From Bacteroidia bacterium (GTDB lineage Bacteria; Bacteroidota; Bacteroidia; Bacteroidales; Azobacteroidaceae), in NCBI GenBank assembly GCA_025999935.1, contig BNXY01000007.1:10143-74142 (forward strand): DNA of 64,000 nt, given 5' to 3'. This document shows, piece after piece, positions 36,045 through 45,083 of the stretch (its first letter is position 1; every line of letters starts with the position of its first letter). The notes under the pieces are model-generated. The model did no database searches, was not told where the DNA came from, and saw only the letters and a program-made list of their open reading frames with translations. The position numbers and the translations under genes are program-made.

Positions 36045-36062
36045 CATTAAAAAAATTAAATT

Positions 36063-36772
36063 ATGCCCGAACAACAAAACATAGAATACAAATCCTCATG
36101 GCACGACGATTATCTGAAATGGATATGCGGCTTTGCCAATGCGCAAGGCGGCAAAATCTATATTGGCAAAAATGATGTCGGTGCAGTCGTTGGCGTGGAA
36201 GATTACAAACGCCTGATGGACGATATTCCAAAAAAAATCAAAAACTTGATGGGAATTACCGCCGAAGTAAACCTCTTGTAGGATGACGACAAGCATTTTA
36301 TCGAAATTATTGTGCAGCCTTATTCCGTTCCTATTTCTTTGCGCGGCACTTCGCGAAATGTTGCTCAACGCTTGTACACCGTAATTATATGGGCAGTTTT
36401 ATTCAAATCCGTGTGTATGATGATAAAATCAATATCTGGAACGGAGGAATGTTGCCCGAAGGTATCAGTTTGGAATCGTTGCGACGTTCTCATTCGTCAA
36501 GACCGCGCAACCCGCTTATTGCCGATGTGTGTTTCAATTGAACGAGCGACAAATCAGAGCCGTGGAATATGTAAAAGAAAAAGGGAAAATCACTAATAAA
36601 GAGTACCAAGAAATAAATGAAATTTCTGAAAGAACGGCTTCTCGTGAAATATCGGAACTTGTAAAAGCAAGCATATTAGAACAGGCAGGCTCATTTGGTG
36701 CAGGTAGTTTTGGCACCTTGAGATTACACACAAACTGTTCCATCTTGCCTTTATTGGAAATCACTTGTCTTG
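36063..36772 (+). pseudogene. AlbA_2/ATPase regulator with internal deletion and frameshifts
   Basis: The N-terminus is well preserved: 'MPEQQNIEYKSSWHDDYLKW', 'GFANAQGGKIYIGKNDVGAV'. It runs to a TAG at 36279-36281, past which the same frame continues with family sequence 'KHFIEIIVQPYSVPISLRG'. It is then joined directly to 'ALREMLLNA' of the ATPase domain, skipping roughly 90-100 residues, with frameshifts near 36366-36375. The winged-helix tail ('RQIRAVEYVKEKGKITN') follows from about 36540. It runs into the end of the convergent response-regulator gene. Homologous to the pseudogene at 6478 but with a different deletion. Confidence 0.82.
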
Positions 36773-37489
36773 CTAAACAAGTTTTCCATTCACAAACTTC
36801 TCCATAAAACTGTCCCTGTAACGGCTGCCGATAGCCAGTTCGTGCGTGCCTATATAAATGTCATTTACATCGAAGGAATCAATCTTCTCCAGGTTTACGA
36901 TGTATGACTTGTTGGTACGCAGGAATATTTTCGGTGGAAGTTGCTCCTGAATGGCTTTCAGCGTATGCTTCGTAATGATTTTCCGGTCTGCCGTTTGAAA
37001 GACTACGTAATCCTTCAAACCCTCGATAAACAGGATGTCGCGGAAATGGATTTTGAAGTAGCGACGGTCTGACTTCACGAAGATATGCTCCTGCGTAATG
37101 GTTTCCACGCTGCTTTTCTGTGATTTGTCCTGCAAGAGTCGCAAGTAATCGCAGGCTTTGGAAACAGCTTTTTGGAAACGTTGCGGTTCAATGGGCTTCA
37201 GGAGATAATCCACAGCATCGAGTTCATAACTGTCCACCGCATATTCGGGATAGGCGGTAGTGAATATCACTAAAGTGTTGTCCCTGACGGTACGGGCAAA
37301 CGTTATCCCGTCCGTGCCGGGCATACGGATGTCGAGGAATACCAAATCAACGGGATGGTCGAGCAGGAAATTTCCTGCCGATTCGGCATCTCCGAAACTT
37401 CCCGACAAGTCCAGCGCCGGGGTATCTTCCACCAGCAGGCGGATAGCTTCGCGGCCTAAAGGTTCGTCATCAACAATAATACAGTTCAT
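36773..37489 (-). CDS. LytTR-family response regulator
   Basis: A 238-residue protein. The N-terminal receiver has the acidic pocket 'IIVDDEP', phospho-acceptor Asp53 in 'VFLDIRMPGTDG' and 'VIFTTAYPEYAVDSYELDAV'. The C-terminal LytTR DNA-binding domain (~135-238) contains 'KIHFRDILFIEGLKDYVVFQ' and 'FLRTNKSYIVNLEKID'. Its start overlaps the kinase stop by 4 bp. It probably controls the adjacent TonB-dependent receptor or a distant target. A few bases separate it from the convergent AlbA_2 remnant. Confidence 0.94.
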   Translation of the reverse strand: MNCIIVDDEPLGREAIRLLVEDTPALDLSGSFGDAESAGNFLLDHPVDLVFLDIRMPGTDGITFARTVRDNTLVIFTTAYPEYAVDSYELDAVDYLLKPIEPQRFQKAVSKACDYLRLLQDKSQKSSVETITQEHIFVKSDRRYFKIHFRDILFIEGLKDYVVFQTADRKIITKHTLKAIQEQLPPKIFLRTNKSYIVNLEKIDSFDVNDIYIGTHELAIGSRYRDSFMEKFVNGKLV

Positions 37490-39198
37490 ATCTTTTTATA
37501 TTTAAGTTCAATACTTAATTGCACCGTGTAGGAGGTTTCGTTTTCGGTTATCTCCAGCCGATACCTGTTTCCATACAGCAAATCGAGGCGGCGGCGCACA
37601 TTGGGAAGCCCCAGTCCCCCGGCTTCGTCCTTACGCATCGGGCGGAGCGGTTTGGAATTGACACACCCAAAACACAAATTGTCGTTTTCCCTGGCAAACC
37701 GCAGCTGGACGAAAGAGAGGTTACGGTTGTCGTTGTTGTGTTTCACGGCATTTTCCACAAAGGGAATAAACAACAGTGGGGGCAGTGAAATTTCTTCTAC
37801 GCCGTCGTCTGCCGTGATACTGAACTCGAAATTATCCCGCCGCAGCTTTTCGAGGTTCAGGTAGTCGGCCAGGAAACGCATATCATCACCAAGTAGTATG
37901 GATTGCTTCGTGAAGCCACGGAACTGATATTGCAGCATGTTGCTCAATTTATGGAGGACATTAGCCGCTTCGTCGGGATTTTTCTTTGTCAGGACGATAA
38001 TGTTATTGAGCATGTTGAACAGGAAATGCGGGTTCACCTGATTTTGCAACTGTTCCAGTTCCGAGCGCAGTCTTGCCGCTTCGAGTTCGGCGATATGCCG
38101 CTCGTTCCGCACCCAATACCGGAAAAGAATCAGAAAACTCACGCAAATTATCGGGAAACTTATCTTGACAACATTGCTAACGACAAAAAGTACCTGCATC
38201 CATACGGGGAAATACACGTTGTTACCGGCTATCTTCAGAAAATAAGCCACCGCCGGTATTACAGGTATGAGTACCGACAGCGCCAGAAACGTCAGGTAAG
38301 CGCCCGTCCTGTTCCGCATCATCAATTTCGGCATTAATACATGGATATTAAAATATACCAGGCTTATAAAAATAAACACTGATGGTAGCCTGGACAGGAA
38401 CGACGACCATGTTCCATCGAAATCGCCGTATGCTATCAGCATGAAAACCGTTATCATCAGCAGATGCCGTTGTATGCGATAACGTTTCTCCGTCAAAAAA
38501 TTCATGGCGGGCGATGACAGATTGAACGTTTGTGCGGACAGTTCTTGCGGTATATTATGCCGCTTGTGTTCACTTTCGTACAGTTGACGACGGAGCAATT
38601 TGCTTAACTCCATCAACAGGGAGGATGCTTCGGAAGGCGATTGCCGGACAATAGCAGCCGTCTTGTCGAGCGTTCCGAACAATGCCTCGGAATCAATCCG
38701 TGTCCTGACTTTTTCCAGTTCGCTCCGGGCGTTTTGTTCTTCCAAATCACGCATCCGCTTGCCCGACTGATTCCAGAGATGCAGGAAGATAACAATTGCC
38801 GTACCTGCCACGCTGACAAAATAGGCTGTAATGGCAGACAGTACTTCGAAAAACAGACTGCGGCTTTCCGAAAAATACCAGTATTCTTCGGGCGCCAAAT
38901 GATAGTGGTCAATTAATAAACGCTCGAAACACAGTTCGATGGCAGTAAAAATCATTGCGAACACCAGCAGCGAAAGCATGTATGCCATGAAACGGTTTCG
39001 CAGCAGCAGGCGAGGCGCCAGTACACGGATGTTCAAAATTATTGCCGCGAAATAAGCCAGCGTAAGCACCGTAACCTCTTCCATCAAAGCCGTGCGGGCA
39101 GCCCGCAGTCCCTCCGGAGAAACTACATATATCTTTCCAAAAGCGATAAAGCCCAATATCGCAACAAGCGCCAAATTATTTACTATCTTCCGTTTCAT
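37486..39198 (-). CDS. LytS-like sensor kinase with duplicated membrane/kinase unit
   Basis: 570 residues. Each half has about four membrane helices followed by a coiled linker. The C-terminal half ends in a working His_kinase/HATPase region: 'QNQVNPHFLFNMLNNIIVL' near residue 390, 'LLFIPFVENAVKHNNDN' and 'GGLGLPNVRRRLDLLYG'. The N-terminal half has the same layout, but the 'NPHFLFN' block is replaced by 'DSEALFGTLDKTAAIVRQ' and there is no ATPase. This suggests internal duplication with loss of catalysis in the first copy. It is coupled to the LytTR regulator (4-bp overlap) and lies 7 bp after the TonB receptor gene. The signal is unknown. Confidence 0.88.
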   Translation of the reverse strand: MKRKIVNNLALVAILGFIAFGKIYVVSPEGLRAARTALMEEVTVLTLAYFAAIILNIRVLAPRLLLRNRFMAYMLSLLVFAMIFTAIELCFERLLIDHYHLAPEEYWYFSESRSLFFEVLSAITAYFVSVAGTAIVIFLHLWNQSGKRMRDLEEQNARSELEKVRTRIDSEALFGTLDKTAAIVRQSPSEASSLLMELSKLLRRQLYESEHKRHNIPQELSAQTFNLSSPAMNFLTEKRYRIQRHLLMITVFMLIAYGDFDGTWSSFLSRLPSVFIFISLVYFNIHVLMPKLMMRNRTGAYLTFLALSVLIPVIPAVAYFLKIAGNNVYFPVWMQVLFVVSNVVKISFPIICVSFLILFRYWVRNERHIAELEAARLRSELEQLQNQVNPHFLFNMLNNIIVLTKKNPDEAANVLHKLSNMLQYQFRGFTKQSILLGDDMRFLADYLNLEKLRRDNFEFSITADDGVEEISLPPLLFIPFVENAVKHNNDNRNLSFVQLRFARENDNLCFGCVNSKPLRPMRKDEAGGLGLPNVRRRLDLLYGNRYRLEITENETSYTVQLSIELKYKKI

Positions 39199-39205
39199 GT
39201 TTCTT

Positions 39206-41587
39206 TTAAAACGTCACTTTATAGTAAATATTGGGTATCGAAACGGATTCCCGCATCATTTCAGGTTCGCCGGTGCGGTAATTGAAGCGATAGCCATAGA
39301 ACTCCTTGTATCCGGTAAGATTAATCATCTTCAACGCAAACTCGTGGGCAAGCTTCTTCCGGTTGATTTTGTAGCTTACGGTCAGGTGAGAGATGAAAGC
39401 CGGTTCCAACTGCACTTCGTAGGCGCGTGAATTGTCATATACCAGTGTACCTTGCGCTTTCGATGCGGGCATGTCCACAGGAATATAGCGGTCGCCGCCC
39501 TGATACGTACAACGGATGTTCACGCCAAGGATGTTTTGCTTCTGCCTGCCCGTTTTCCATTCCTTGCCTGCGAGAGCGTTTACAAGGAAATTACGATTCA
39601 GGCGGGTGTTGCGCCAAACGCCGTCGCCGCCTCTGTAACGCGATTCGAAAAGCGATGCCGCCAGCATATAATAAAAACCGTTGTCCAAGTAACGTTCCAG
39701 TGTGAAGTCTATGCCGTAGTTCCGGCCTGCGCCGTCGCTCATCAAAGGCATTGTCATCCAAAAGTCGCGGTAATTAATGACCGACCAAAGGCTGTCCCTT
39801 ACCACCGGAATATGATTCAACGCCTGATAATACGGTTCAATTTTCAGGTGGACATTTTCGGAAACCGACCAATCGTATGACAGCACGATGTGATGCGCTT
39901 TCGCCAAATCCAAATTTTGATTCACTAACTTGTCGCCGGTTGCAGGAGTTGTCACAAAGTAATAATCCGGTTTTTCGTGGCGACTGTGCAAACCGTAAGC
40001 CAGTCCGAAAGAATGGCGGGCTAAGGGTTGCCATTTTAAGGCAAGGCGCGGTTCGACCGACCACCGGTTATTAATCCGGAAATAGAGCGCATGAACACCC
40101 ATGTTCGCCGTAAACTGCTCGTTCAAGCGCAACGAGGAGGCGCTGTATGCCGTAAGTTGCGCCGTGCGCCCGTCGCTTTGGGCATAACGTTCCATCAGCA
40201 TCGGCTTTTCGAGCGACAAATCGGGGGAGATGCTGTAATCCAAGTTGTAGAACATTCCTGTTACGCTGAATCCCGTGCGATTGGTATGCCGTGCGCTGAA
40301 TTTCCGGTTGAAATAAGTATTCAACATCAAATTAAGATTCTCGCTCTTCATGTCCAATATGGGTACCGGCGTTTCTTCCCCGGTGTTGTTATACACATGC
40401 GATATTTCCTGGTTCATGCTGCTTTTTGTATAACTCGCCGTGAGCGAAGTCTTGATATAGGCATTGTTTCCAATAAATATTTTATGCCCGAAACCTCCGG
40501 CAGCCATTATCTGGCGGGAAGCGCCGTCGGCTCTATAATCGGGCACATCCCATAAAGCTGAATCCTGCGGTTCATGTACAGGGTAATGATTGGTCAGCGC
40601 GATACTCCAAACCGAAAACGTACCGGCTTTCCGTGTCGGAAAATTCATCTTGAACGACAAATCCTGATAGTTCATCCCGCCCGCACCGCCCAGCATATCG
40701 GGCGCAAGGCTGTTGAGAAGTCCCATCGCCGAATAGCGGTAGTTGAACAGGTACGACGCCTGTCCGCCTTTACGGAACGGACCTTCGGAAGCAAATTCAA
40801 TGCCGGTAATGCCGATTTGCGCCGTATGTTCGTAGTTTTGATTGTTTCCGCTGCGCAACTGCATGTCGAAAACTCCGGACAGGGCATTGCCGTATTCCGC
40901 AGGGAAAGCGCCCGTGAAGAAATCGGAATTACCCAGTACTTGCGAACTCAAAGCCGTAAGGATGCCCCCGCCTACGCCGGTTATATCTTGGAAATGTGTC
41001 GGATTCGGCACTTCCACACCTTCCAGACGCCATTGCAGGAACTGCGGCGAATTGCCGCGAATGGAAATACCGTTGCTGCTCACACTCCCGTCCACTCCGG
41101 CAAAGGCGCTTACCAAACGCGCCGGGTCATCGTATCCTCCGGCATACCGGCTCGCTTCCTCCACACTGAGCATCCGCCCTCCGGCAAGCGCCATCGTATT
41201 GAGTGGAACTTCCTTGTTTGTCTTCGGTCGGACAACCACTTCATTCAACGCCAATATCCTTTCCTTCATGGAAATCTCCAGTACGGTTTCTTTAGCTGAT
41301 GAAACCATCACTTCCCTGATTGTCGCCGGTTCATATCCGACAAACGACGCCTGGATGTTATAGCGTCCAACGGGCAGTGGCGGAAGGTGAAACGCCCCCT
41401 GTTCATCCGCTGTCGTCCCAACGATGGGATTTGTGTTCAACACTACCACCGTCACATACGATAATGTTTGTCCCGATGCCGCATCGGTGACGACGCCCCG
41501 GATATTTCCACCCGGCTGCGCCATCGCCTGTACCGATAATAATCCGGCAATCATAATTGCCCATAAAACGAATACCTGTTTCCTCAT
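39206..41587 (-). CDS. TonB-dependent outer-membrane receptor
   Basis: A 793-residue receptor. The signal peptide 'MRKQVFVLWAIMIAGLLSVQ' is followed by a CarboxypepD_reg-like domain ('IRGVVTDAASGQTLSYVTVV', ~28-110). The plug has 'SSNGISIRGNSPQFLQWRLE', 'GVEVPNPTHFQDITGVGGGI' and 'YGNALSGVFDMQLRSG', and a ~500-residue beta-barrel ends in aromatic-rich 'VSIPNIYYKVTF'. There is no SusD partner, so it is not a Sus-type glycan importer; the cargo is unknown. It is first in an operon with the LytS/LytTR pair, and the spacing of 7 bp suggests co-transcription. Confidence 0.93.
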   Translation of the reverse strand: MRKQVFVLWAIMIAGLLSVQAMAQPGGNIRGVVTDAASGQTLSYVTVVVLNTNPIVGTTADEQGAFHLPPLPVGRYNIQASFVGYEPATIREVMVSSAKETVLEISMKERILALNEVVVRPKTNKEVPLNTMALAGGRMLSVEEASRYAGGYDDPARLVSAFAGVDGSVSSNGISIRGNSPQFLQWRLEGVEVPNPTHFQDITGVGGGILTALSSQVLGNSDFFTGAFPAEYGNALSGVFDMQLRSGNNQNYEHTAQIGITGIEFASEGPFRKGGQASYLFNYRYSAMGLLNSLAPDMLGGAGGMNYQDLSFKMNFPTRKAGTFSVWSIALTNHYPVHEPQDSALWDVPDYRADGASRQIMAAGGFGHKIFIGNNAYIKTSLTASYTKSSMNQEISHVYNNTGEETPVPILDMKSENLNLMLNTYFNRKFSARHTNRTGFSVTGMFYNLDYSISPDLSLEKPMLMERYAQSDGRTAQLTAYSASSLRLNEQFTANMGVHALYFRINNRWSVEPRLALKWQPLARHSFGLAYGLHSRHEKPDYYFVTTPATGDKLVNQNLDLAKAHHIVLSYDWSVSENVHLKIEPYYQALNHIPVVRDSLWSVINYRDFWMTMPLMSDGAGRNYGIDFTLERYLDNGFYYMLAASLFESRYRGGDGVWRNTRLNRNFLVNALAGKEWKTGRQKQNILGVNIRCTYQGGDRYIPVDMPASKAQGTLVYDNSRAYEVQLEPAFISHLTVSYKINRKKLAHEFALKMINLTGYKEFYGYRFNYRTGEPEMMRESVSIPNIYYKVTF

Positions 41588-41786
41588 GTCTGTTTTCTAT
41601 TTTAATTTGACGCGATAAAAATAAAGGTGTTCAAAATACACAAAAGGATTTTTCGACAAAACACGGTGGTTTATCGACGAAAACGGATTTTTGAATATTT
41701 TTTTCAGGAAGTTGTCTATTTTTGATTCGTAAATGTTCTGTTATGCGGATAAATGGTTATTTCAAAAAGCAGTTATCGTGGCGAAA

Positions 41787-42170
41787 TTATTTGAAACAAT
41801 GGAAAGTGGATAAAAGTTGAACAATAACACCATTAACCGAAACGATTTTTAGTTTTCGTTCTACCCGCAAATAGGAGTCAAAATATTCAATGAAAGGCAA
41901 ATCCAACTGTGAAAGTGGAATATCCCTAACACTATATTTTTCTTTAAGGAAGCGTTTGAGATGCTTGTAGGTATTGATGTATTGCAGGTAACTTGACTGT
42001 TTCCGGTCAATACCAATCCTCGAATGAAACTCCTGCATAATTTCTTCAAACAGAATAAGTAAAGTTTTCTGCGTGCTTGCAATGCCCTGAAAGGCGTTTT
42101 TGACCTCCAAAGCCGTAACATTTCCCGTTCTTGTTAAAATCTCTTTGTAAACTGATTCCGGATCATGATT
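41787..42170 (-). pseudogene. Tyrosine integrase fragment (SAM-like core-binding region only)
   Basis: The - strand frame is open from about 42170 and encodes 'SVYKEILTRTGNVTALEVKN', 'AFQGIASTQKTLLILFEEIM', 'YLQYINTYKHLKRFLKEKY' and 'FIEYFDSYLRVERKLK'. This is the arm and SAM-like core-binding part of Bacteroidota conjugative-element integrases. The catalytic domain (R-H-R-Y) is absent: after 'SVNGVIVQLL' the frame ends. No attachment site or partner genes are nearby. It abuts a truncated lipoprotein gene. Confidence 0.7.
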
Positions 42171-42248
42171 CTAAAAAATACAAGAAAAAAAACTACAGAT
42201 TACTATAATCAACAGAACTGCTGATTTTAATGGATTTAATATTTTCAT
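42171..42248 (-). pseudogene. Truncated lipoprotein N-terminus
   Basis: 25 codons from ATG 42248: 'MKILNPLKSAVLLIIVICSF' and then 'FSCIF' and a stop. This is a textbook lipoprotein signal with lipobox FFSC but no mature protein. The integrase fragment starts exactly at its stop, consistent with the lipoprotein having been cut by an insertion or deletion. Confidence 0.55.
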
Positions 42249-42368
42249 ACGTAAATAATTGAGTTAGAAAAATATTTTCTTTTTCCAAAAATCTAAAAAT
42301 ATTACATTGACAATCAATCACTTATTAGATTTTTTCAAATCTGCTTTTGAAGATTAAAGAAAATGTAG

Positions 42369-42376
42369 TACTTTTG
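42369..42376 (+). promoter_or_regulatory. -7 box for the SRP RNA
   Basis: TACTTTTG, 5 bp before the RNA 5' stem, the spacing expected for a transcription start. Confidence 0.65.
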
Positions 42377-42381
42377 CAGCC

Positions 42382-42478
42382 GGGTAAGTCCTACACGGTC
42401 AGCTCCCTTCGAATCCCCCAGGGCTTGATCGCAGCAAGGGTAGTTGGTTGTAGCGACGCGATGTAGTAAGCTTACCCA
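42382..42478 (+). ncRNA. ffs: Small bacterial signal recognition particle RNA (4.5S type)
   Basis: A ~97-nt RNA with closing stem GGGTAAG (42382-42388) pairing with CTTACCC (42472-42478). The middle carries the SRP conserved symmetric and asymmetric loop elements CCCCCAGG ... GCAGCAAGG and the upstream GGTCAGCTCC. It binds Ffh and targets membrane proteins. The apical loop here appears to be TTGATC closed by GC/GC, not the common GGAA. The promoter box upstream and convergent gene downstream fit an independent RNA gene. Confidence 0.78.
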
Positions 42479-42501
42479 TTTTTATTTTACCTTCTTTCGG
42501 G

Positions 42502-44154
42502 TTAAATTACCTCAATACCCTGTTCTTTCAGCAACTTCAAACCGGCTTCTTTGAGCTTGAATTTCTGTATTTTACCGCTTCCTGTCAATGGGTATTCTTT
42601 TACAAATAAGATGTATTTGGGAATTTTATGCCGAGCGATTTTCCCACGGCAAAATTCTTTGACTTCTTCCGGAGTTAGTTGGGCATCATCGTAAAGGATG
42701 ATAAAAGCGCCCACTTCTTCGCCGTATTTTTCGGAAGGGATTCCTGCTACCTGAACATCCTTGACGCCCGGCAGATGATACAAAAACTCCTCTATTTCAC
42801 GCGGATAAATATTTTCTCCTCCGCGGATAATCATGTCTTTGATTCGTCCGGTAACCCGATAATAGCCGTTTTTATCCTTGATGCCCAAGTCTCCGGAATG
42901 TAAGTAACCATTTCCGTCGATTACTTCAGCAGTTGCCTGCGGATTCTTGTAATAACCTTTCATAACCAAATATCCCTTACAGCAAAGTTCTCCCTGCACT
43001 TCAGGAGGACATTCTTCGCCCGTATCCGGATCAAGTACTTTTACATCCGTAAACGGATATTCTTTTCCTACCGTCGTACAACGGGTTTCAAACGAATCTT
43101 CAATAACCGAATGGGTCATTCCCGGCGACGACTCTGTCAATCCGTAAACACTGGTAATGTGGGTAATATGCAGTTTATCAGTTACCCGCCGCATCAATTC
43201 TATCGGACAGAGCGAACCTGCCATGATGCCCGTTCGCAAGGAACTGACATCGAACATCGAAAACATCGGATGATCTAATTCTGCAATAAACATGGTTGGG
43301 ACGCCATACAAAGCCGTACACCGTTCTTTGTGGATGGAAGCCAAAACTACCAACGGGTCAAATTTTTCGACCATTACCTGGGCGGTTCCGTGTGTCAGGC
43401 AAGCCATCGTTGCCAACACCACTCCGAAACAGTGGAACAAAGGTACGCAGCAACAAAGTTTATCGTCCTGCGTGTAGTGCATCCCTTCGCCGGTAAAATA
43501 ACCGTTGTTGACGATATTATGGTGCGACAACATTACTCCTTTCGGGAATCCTGTTGTACCGGAAGTATATTGCATATTTACCACATCATGGCAAAAAACT
43601 TTGTTTTTTAATTCATCCAGTTTGAAATTGGATACGGTTTTTCCCAGCAACAGCAATTCGGCGGTATTGTACATGCCCCGATACTTTTCCTGTCCGATAA
43701 ACACCACATTTTTCAAATAGGGAAAACGTTCGCTTTTGGCATAACCCCGTTGCGAAGTTTTCAATTCCGGAAGCATGGTATTGACCATATCCACGTAGGA
43801 TCCGTCAAAAACGCCTTCGGTAATACATAAGGTATGTATATCCGAGTCTTCCATCAAAAATTCCAACTCACTTTGTTTGTAACTGGTATTGACGGTCACG
43901 GCCACCGCGCCGATTTTGGCGGAAGCATACAGGAAAGTCAGCCAGTCGGGCACATTCGTAGCCCAGATTCCCACATGGGTTCCGGTAGTTACACCTATAG
44001 AAATCAATCCCTTCGCCATATTATCAACCCGCTCGTTGAATTGTTTCCATGTAAATCGCAAATCGCGGTCGGAATAGACTAAGTATTCTTTATCGGGAGT
44101 TGTTTCTGCCCAATATTCCAGCCATTGGCCAACAGTTTTATCGGATAATTGCAC
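42502..44154 (-). CDS. AMP-binding acyl-CoA ligase (fatty-acyl-CoA synthetase type)
   Basis: 550 residues. AMP-binding P-loop-like motif '[12 protein letters not shown]' near 195, '[14 protein letters not shown]' near 340, '[20 protein letters not shown]' near 430, '[19 protein letters not shown]' and the catalytic Lys in '[16 protein letters not shown]' at the C-terminus. It activates a carboxylic acid (probably a medium/long fatty acid) with ATP and CoA. It lies 28 bp downstream of an XRE-cupin regulator on the same strand, an arrangement that suggests the pair is co-regulated. Confidence 0.92.
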   Translation of the reverse strand: MQLSDKTVGQWLEYWAETTPDKEYLVYSDRDLRFTWKQFNERVDNMAKGLISIGVTTGTHVGIWATNVPDWLTFLYASAKIGAVAVTVNTSYKQSELEFLMEDSDIHTLCITEGVFDGSYVDMVNTMLPELKTSQRGYAKSERFPYLKNVVFIGQEKYRGMYNTAELLLLGKTVSNFKLDELKNKVFCHDVVNMQYTSGTTGFPKGVMLSHHNIVNNGYFTGEGMHYTQDDKLCCCVPLFHCFGVVLATMACLTHGTAQVMVEKFDPLVVLASIHKERCTALYGVPTMFIAELDHPMFSMFDVSSLRTGIMAGSLCPIELMRRVTDKLHITHITSVYGLTESSPGMTHSVIEDSFETRCTTVGKEYPFTDVKVLDPDTGEECPPEVQGELCCKGYLVMKGYYKNPQATAEVIDGNGYLHSGDLGIKDKNGYYRVTGRIKDMIIRGGENIYPREIEEFLYHLPGVKDVQVAGIPSEKYGEEVGAFIILYDDAQLTPEEVKEFCRGKIARHKIPKYILFVKEYPLTGSGKIQKFKLKEAGLKLLKEQGIEVI

Positions 44155-44182
44155 TTTATTAACTAAGAATTAAAAATTAAAA

Positions 44183-44761
44183 TCAAATTGGGGTGTAAAC
44201 TACGGCTAATATTCTTGCACCTTGAGAATCAGCGGCATGTACATGGTGCGCTATGATAGAATCGTAGTAAATGCTGTCGCCTTCTTCCATGAGGAAAGTG
44301 TCATTTCCATACGTTACTTCCAATATTCCTTCAAGACAAAAAATAAATTCTTCACCTTCGTGGGAAGATAGTAGAAAATCGCTATTGTCTTGACGGGGAG
44401 CAACCTGAATGATAAACGGTTCGATATGCCGTCCCGATTTATCGGAAGCAAGGGAATAATAATCCATGTGCGTATGGGAAGCCGTCTGGTTGGTTGAAAA
44501 ACTAACGCTTTCTTTGTAGTTCTTTTTTCGGGATATGACGGGACCTAAAGCATCTTGGTCGTCCAGAAAAGTTCCCAAACGAACGCCCAGTACGCGAGCG
44601 ATTTTAATCAGAGGCGCCAACGAAGGCAAATCCTTATCTTCTTCTATACGGATGATTTGTTCGGCATCCAAACCGGTTCTTTCCGCCATTTCCGCTACAT
44701 CAATCGACTTGGATTCCCGCAGGGCTTTAATTCTCTTTCCTACTATTTTATCAGTATTCAT
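44183..44761 (-). CDS. XRE-family regulator with C-terminal cupin
   Basis: A 192-residue two-domain regulator. The HTH (~5-65) contains 'GKRIKALRESKSIDVAEMAE' and 'QIIRIEEDKDLPSL'. A cupin_2 domain (~115-190) contains 'SHEGEEFIFCLEGILEVTYG' and 'LMEEGDSIYYDSIIAHHVHA'. Such proteins sense a small ligand through the cupin and usually control the neighbouring metabolic gene, here the acyl-CoA ligase 28 bp downstream. A TACCTTTG box lies 60 bp upstream. Confidence 0.92.
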   Translation of the reverse strand: MNTDKIVGKRIKALRESKSIDVAEMAERTGLDAEQIIRIEEDKDLPSLAPLIKIARVLGVRLGTFLDDQDALGPVISRKKNYKESVSFSTNQTASHTHMDYYSLASDKSGRHIEPFIIQVAPRQDNSDFLLSSHEGEEFIFCLEGILEVTYGNDTFLMEEGDSIYYDSIIAHHVHAADSQGARILAVVYTPI

Positions 44762-44820
44762 TCGGATTAGATTAGAAATTATTACAATTTTATGATTAAT
44801 ACTATAAGATTATTACAATG

Positions 44821-44828
44821 CAAAGGTA
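44821..44828 (-). promoter_or_regulatory. -7 box for the XRE-cupin/acyl-CoA ligase operon
   Basis: TACCTTTG on the - strand, upstream of start 44761. Confidence 0.6.
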
Positions 44829-44922
44829 AAACATTATTTTCAAATAACGAAATATACGGCGGAAAAACTACTATTAATACTAATTTTTTCATTATTTATT
44901 TGCATTTAAAATAAATATCAAA

Positions 44923-44930
44923 TATCTTTG
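44923..44930 (+). promoter_or_regulatory. -7 box of a short + strand transcript
   Basis: TATCTTTG with TTTG-like sequence ~20 bp upstream. The transcript would run to the terminator at 45328-45360 and contains only weak coding candidates. Confidence 0.55.
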
Positions 44931-45083
44931 CTATAAAAATAAAGCCGCTCTTTGTTATGAAAGAAATAAGCTGTAATTGAGAATTATACCAATATTACTA
45001 AACTTTAAACACGTTATTTATGAAGAAAGATTCGATCCTCAAGCAAAAGCGCTTTTCAAAAATGGCAATTTAACAAATGATCA

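Larger units (their letters stand above)
34170..36062 (+). repeat. Tandem duplication: RhuM head + GIY-YIG + MITE + promoter
   Basis: Unit 1 (34170-35036) and unit 2 (35037-36062) are near-identical through the RhuM head, the first ~115 codons of the GIY-YIG gene and the terminal TATCTTTG promoter with AT-rich leader. Unit 2 is longer because it has an extra MITE copy (35706-35836). Differences are concentrated in the RhuM head and the MITE cores. Confidence 0.88.
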
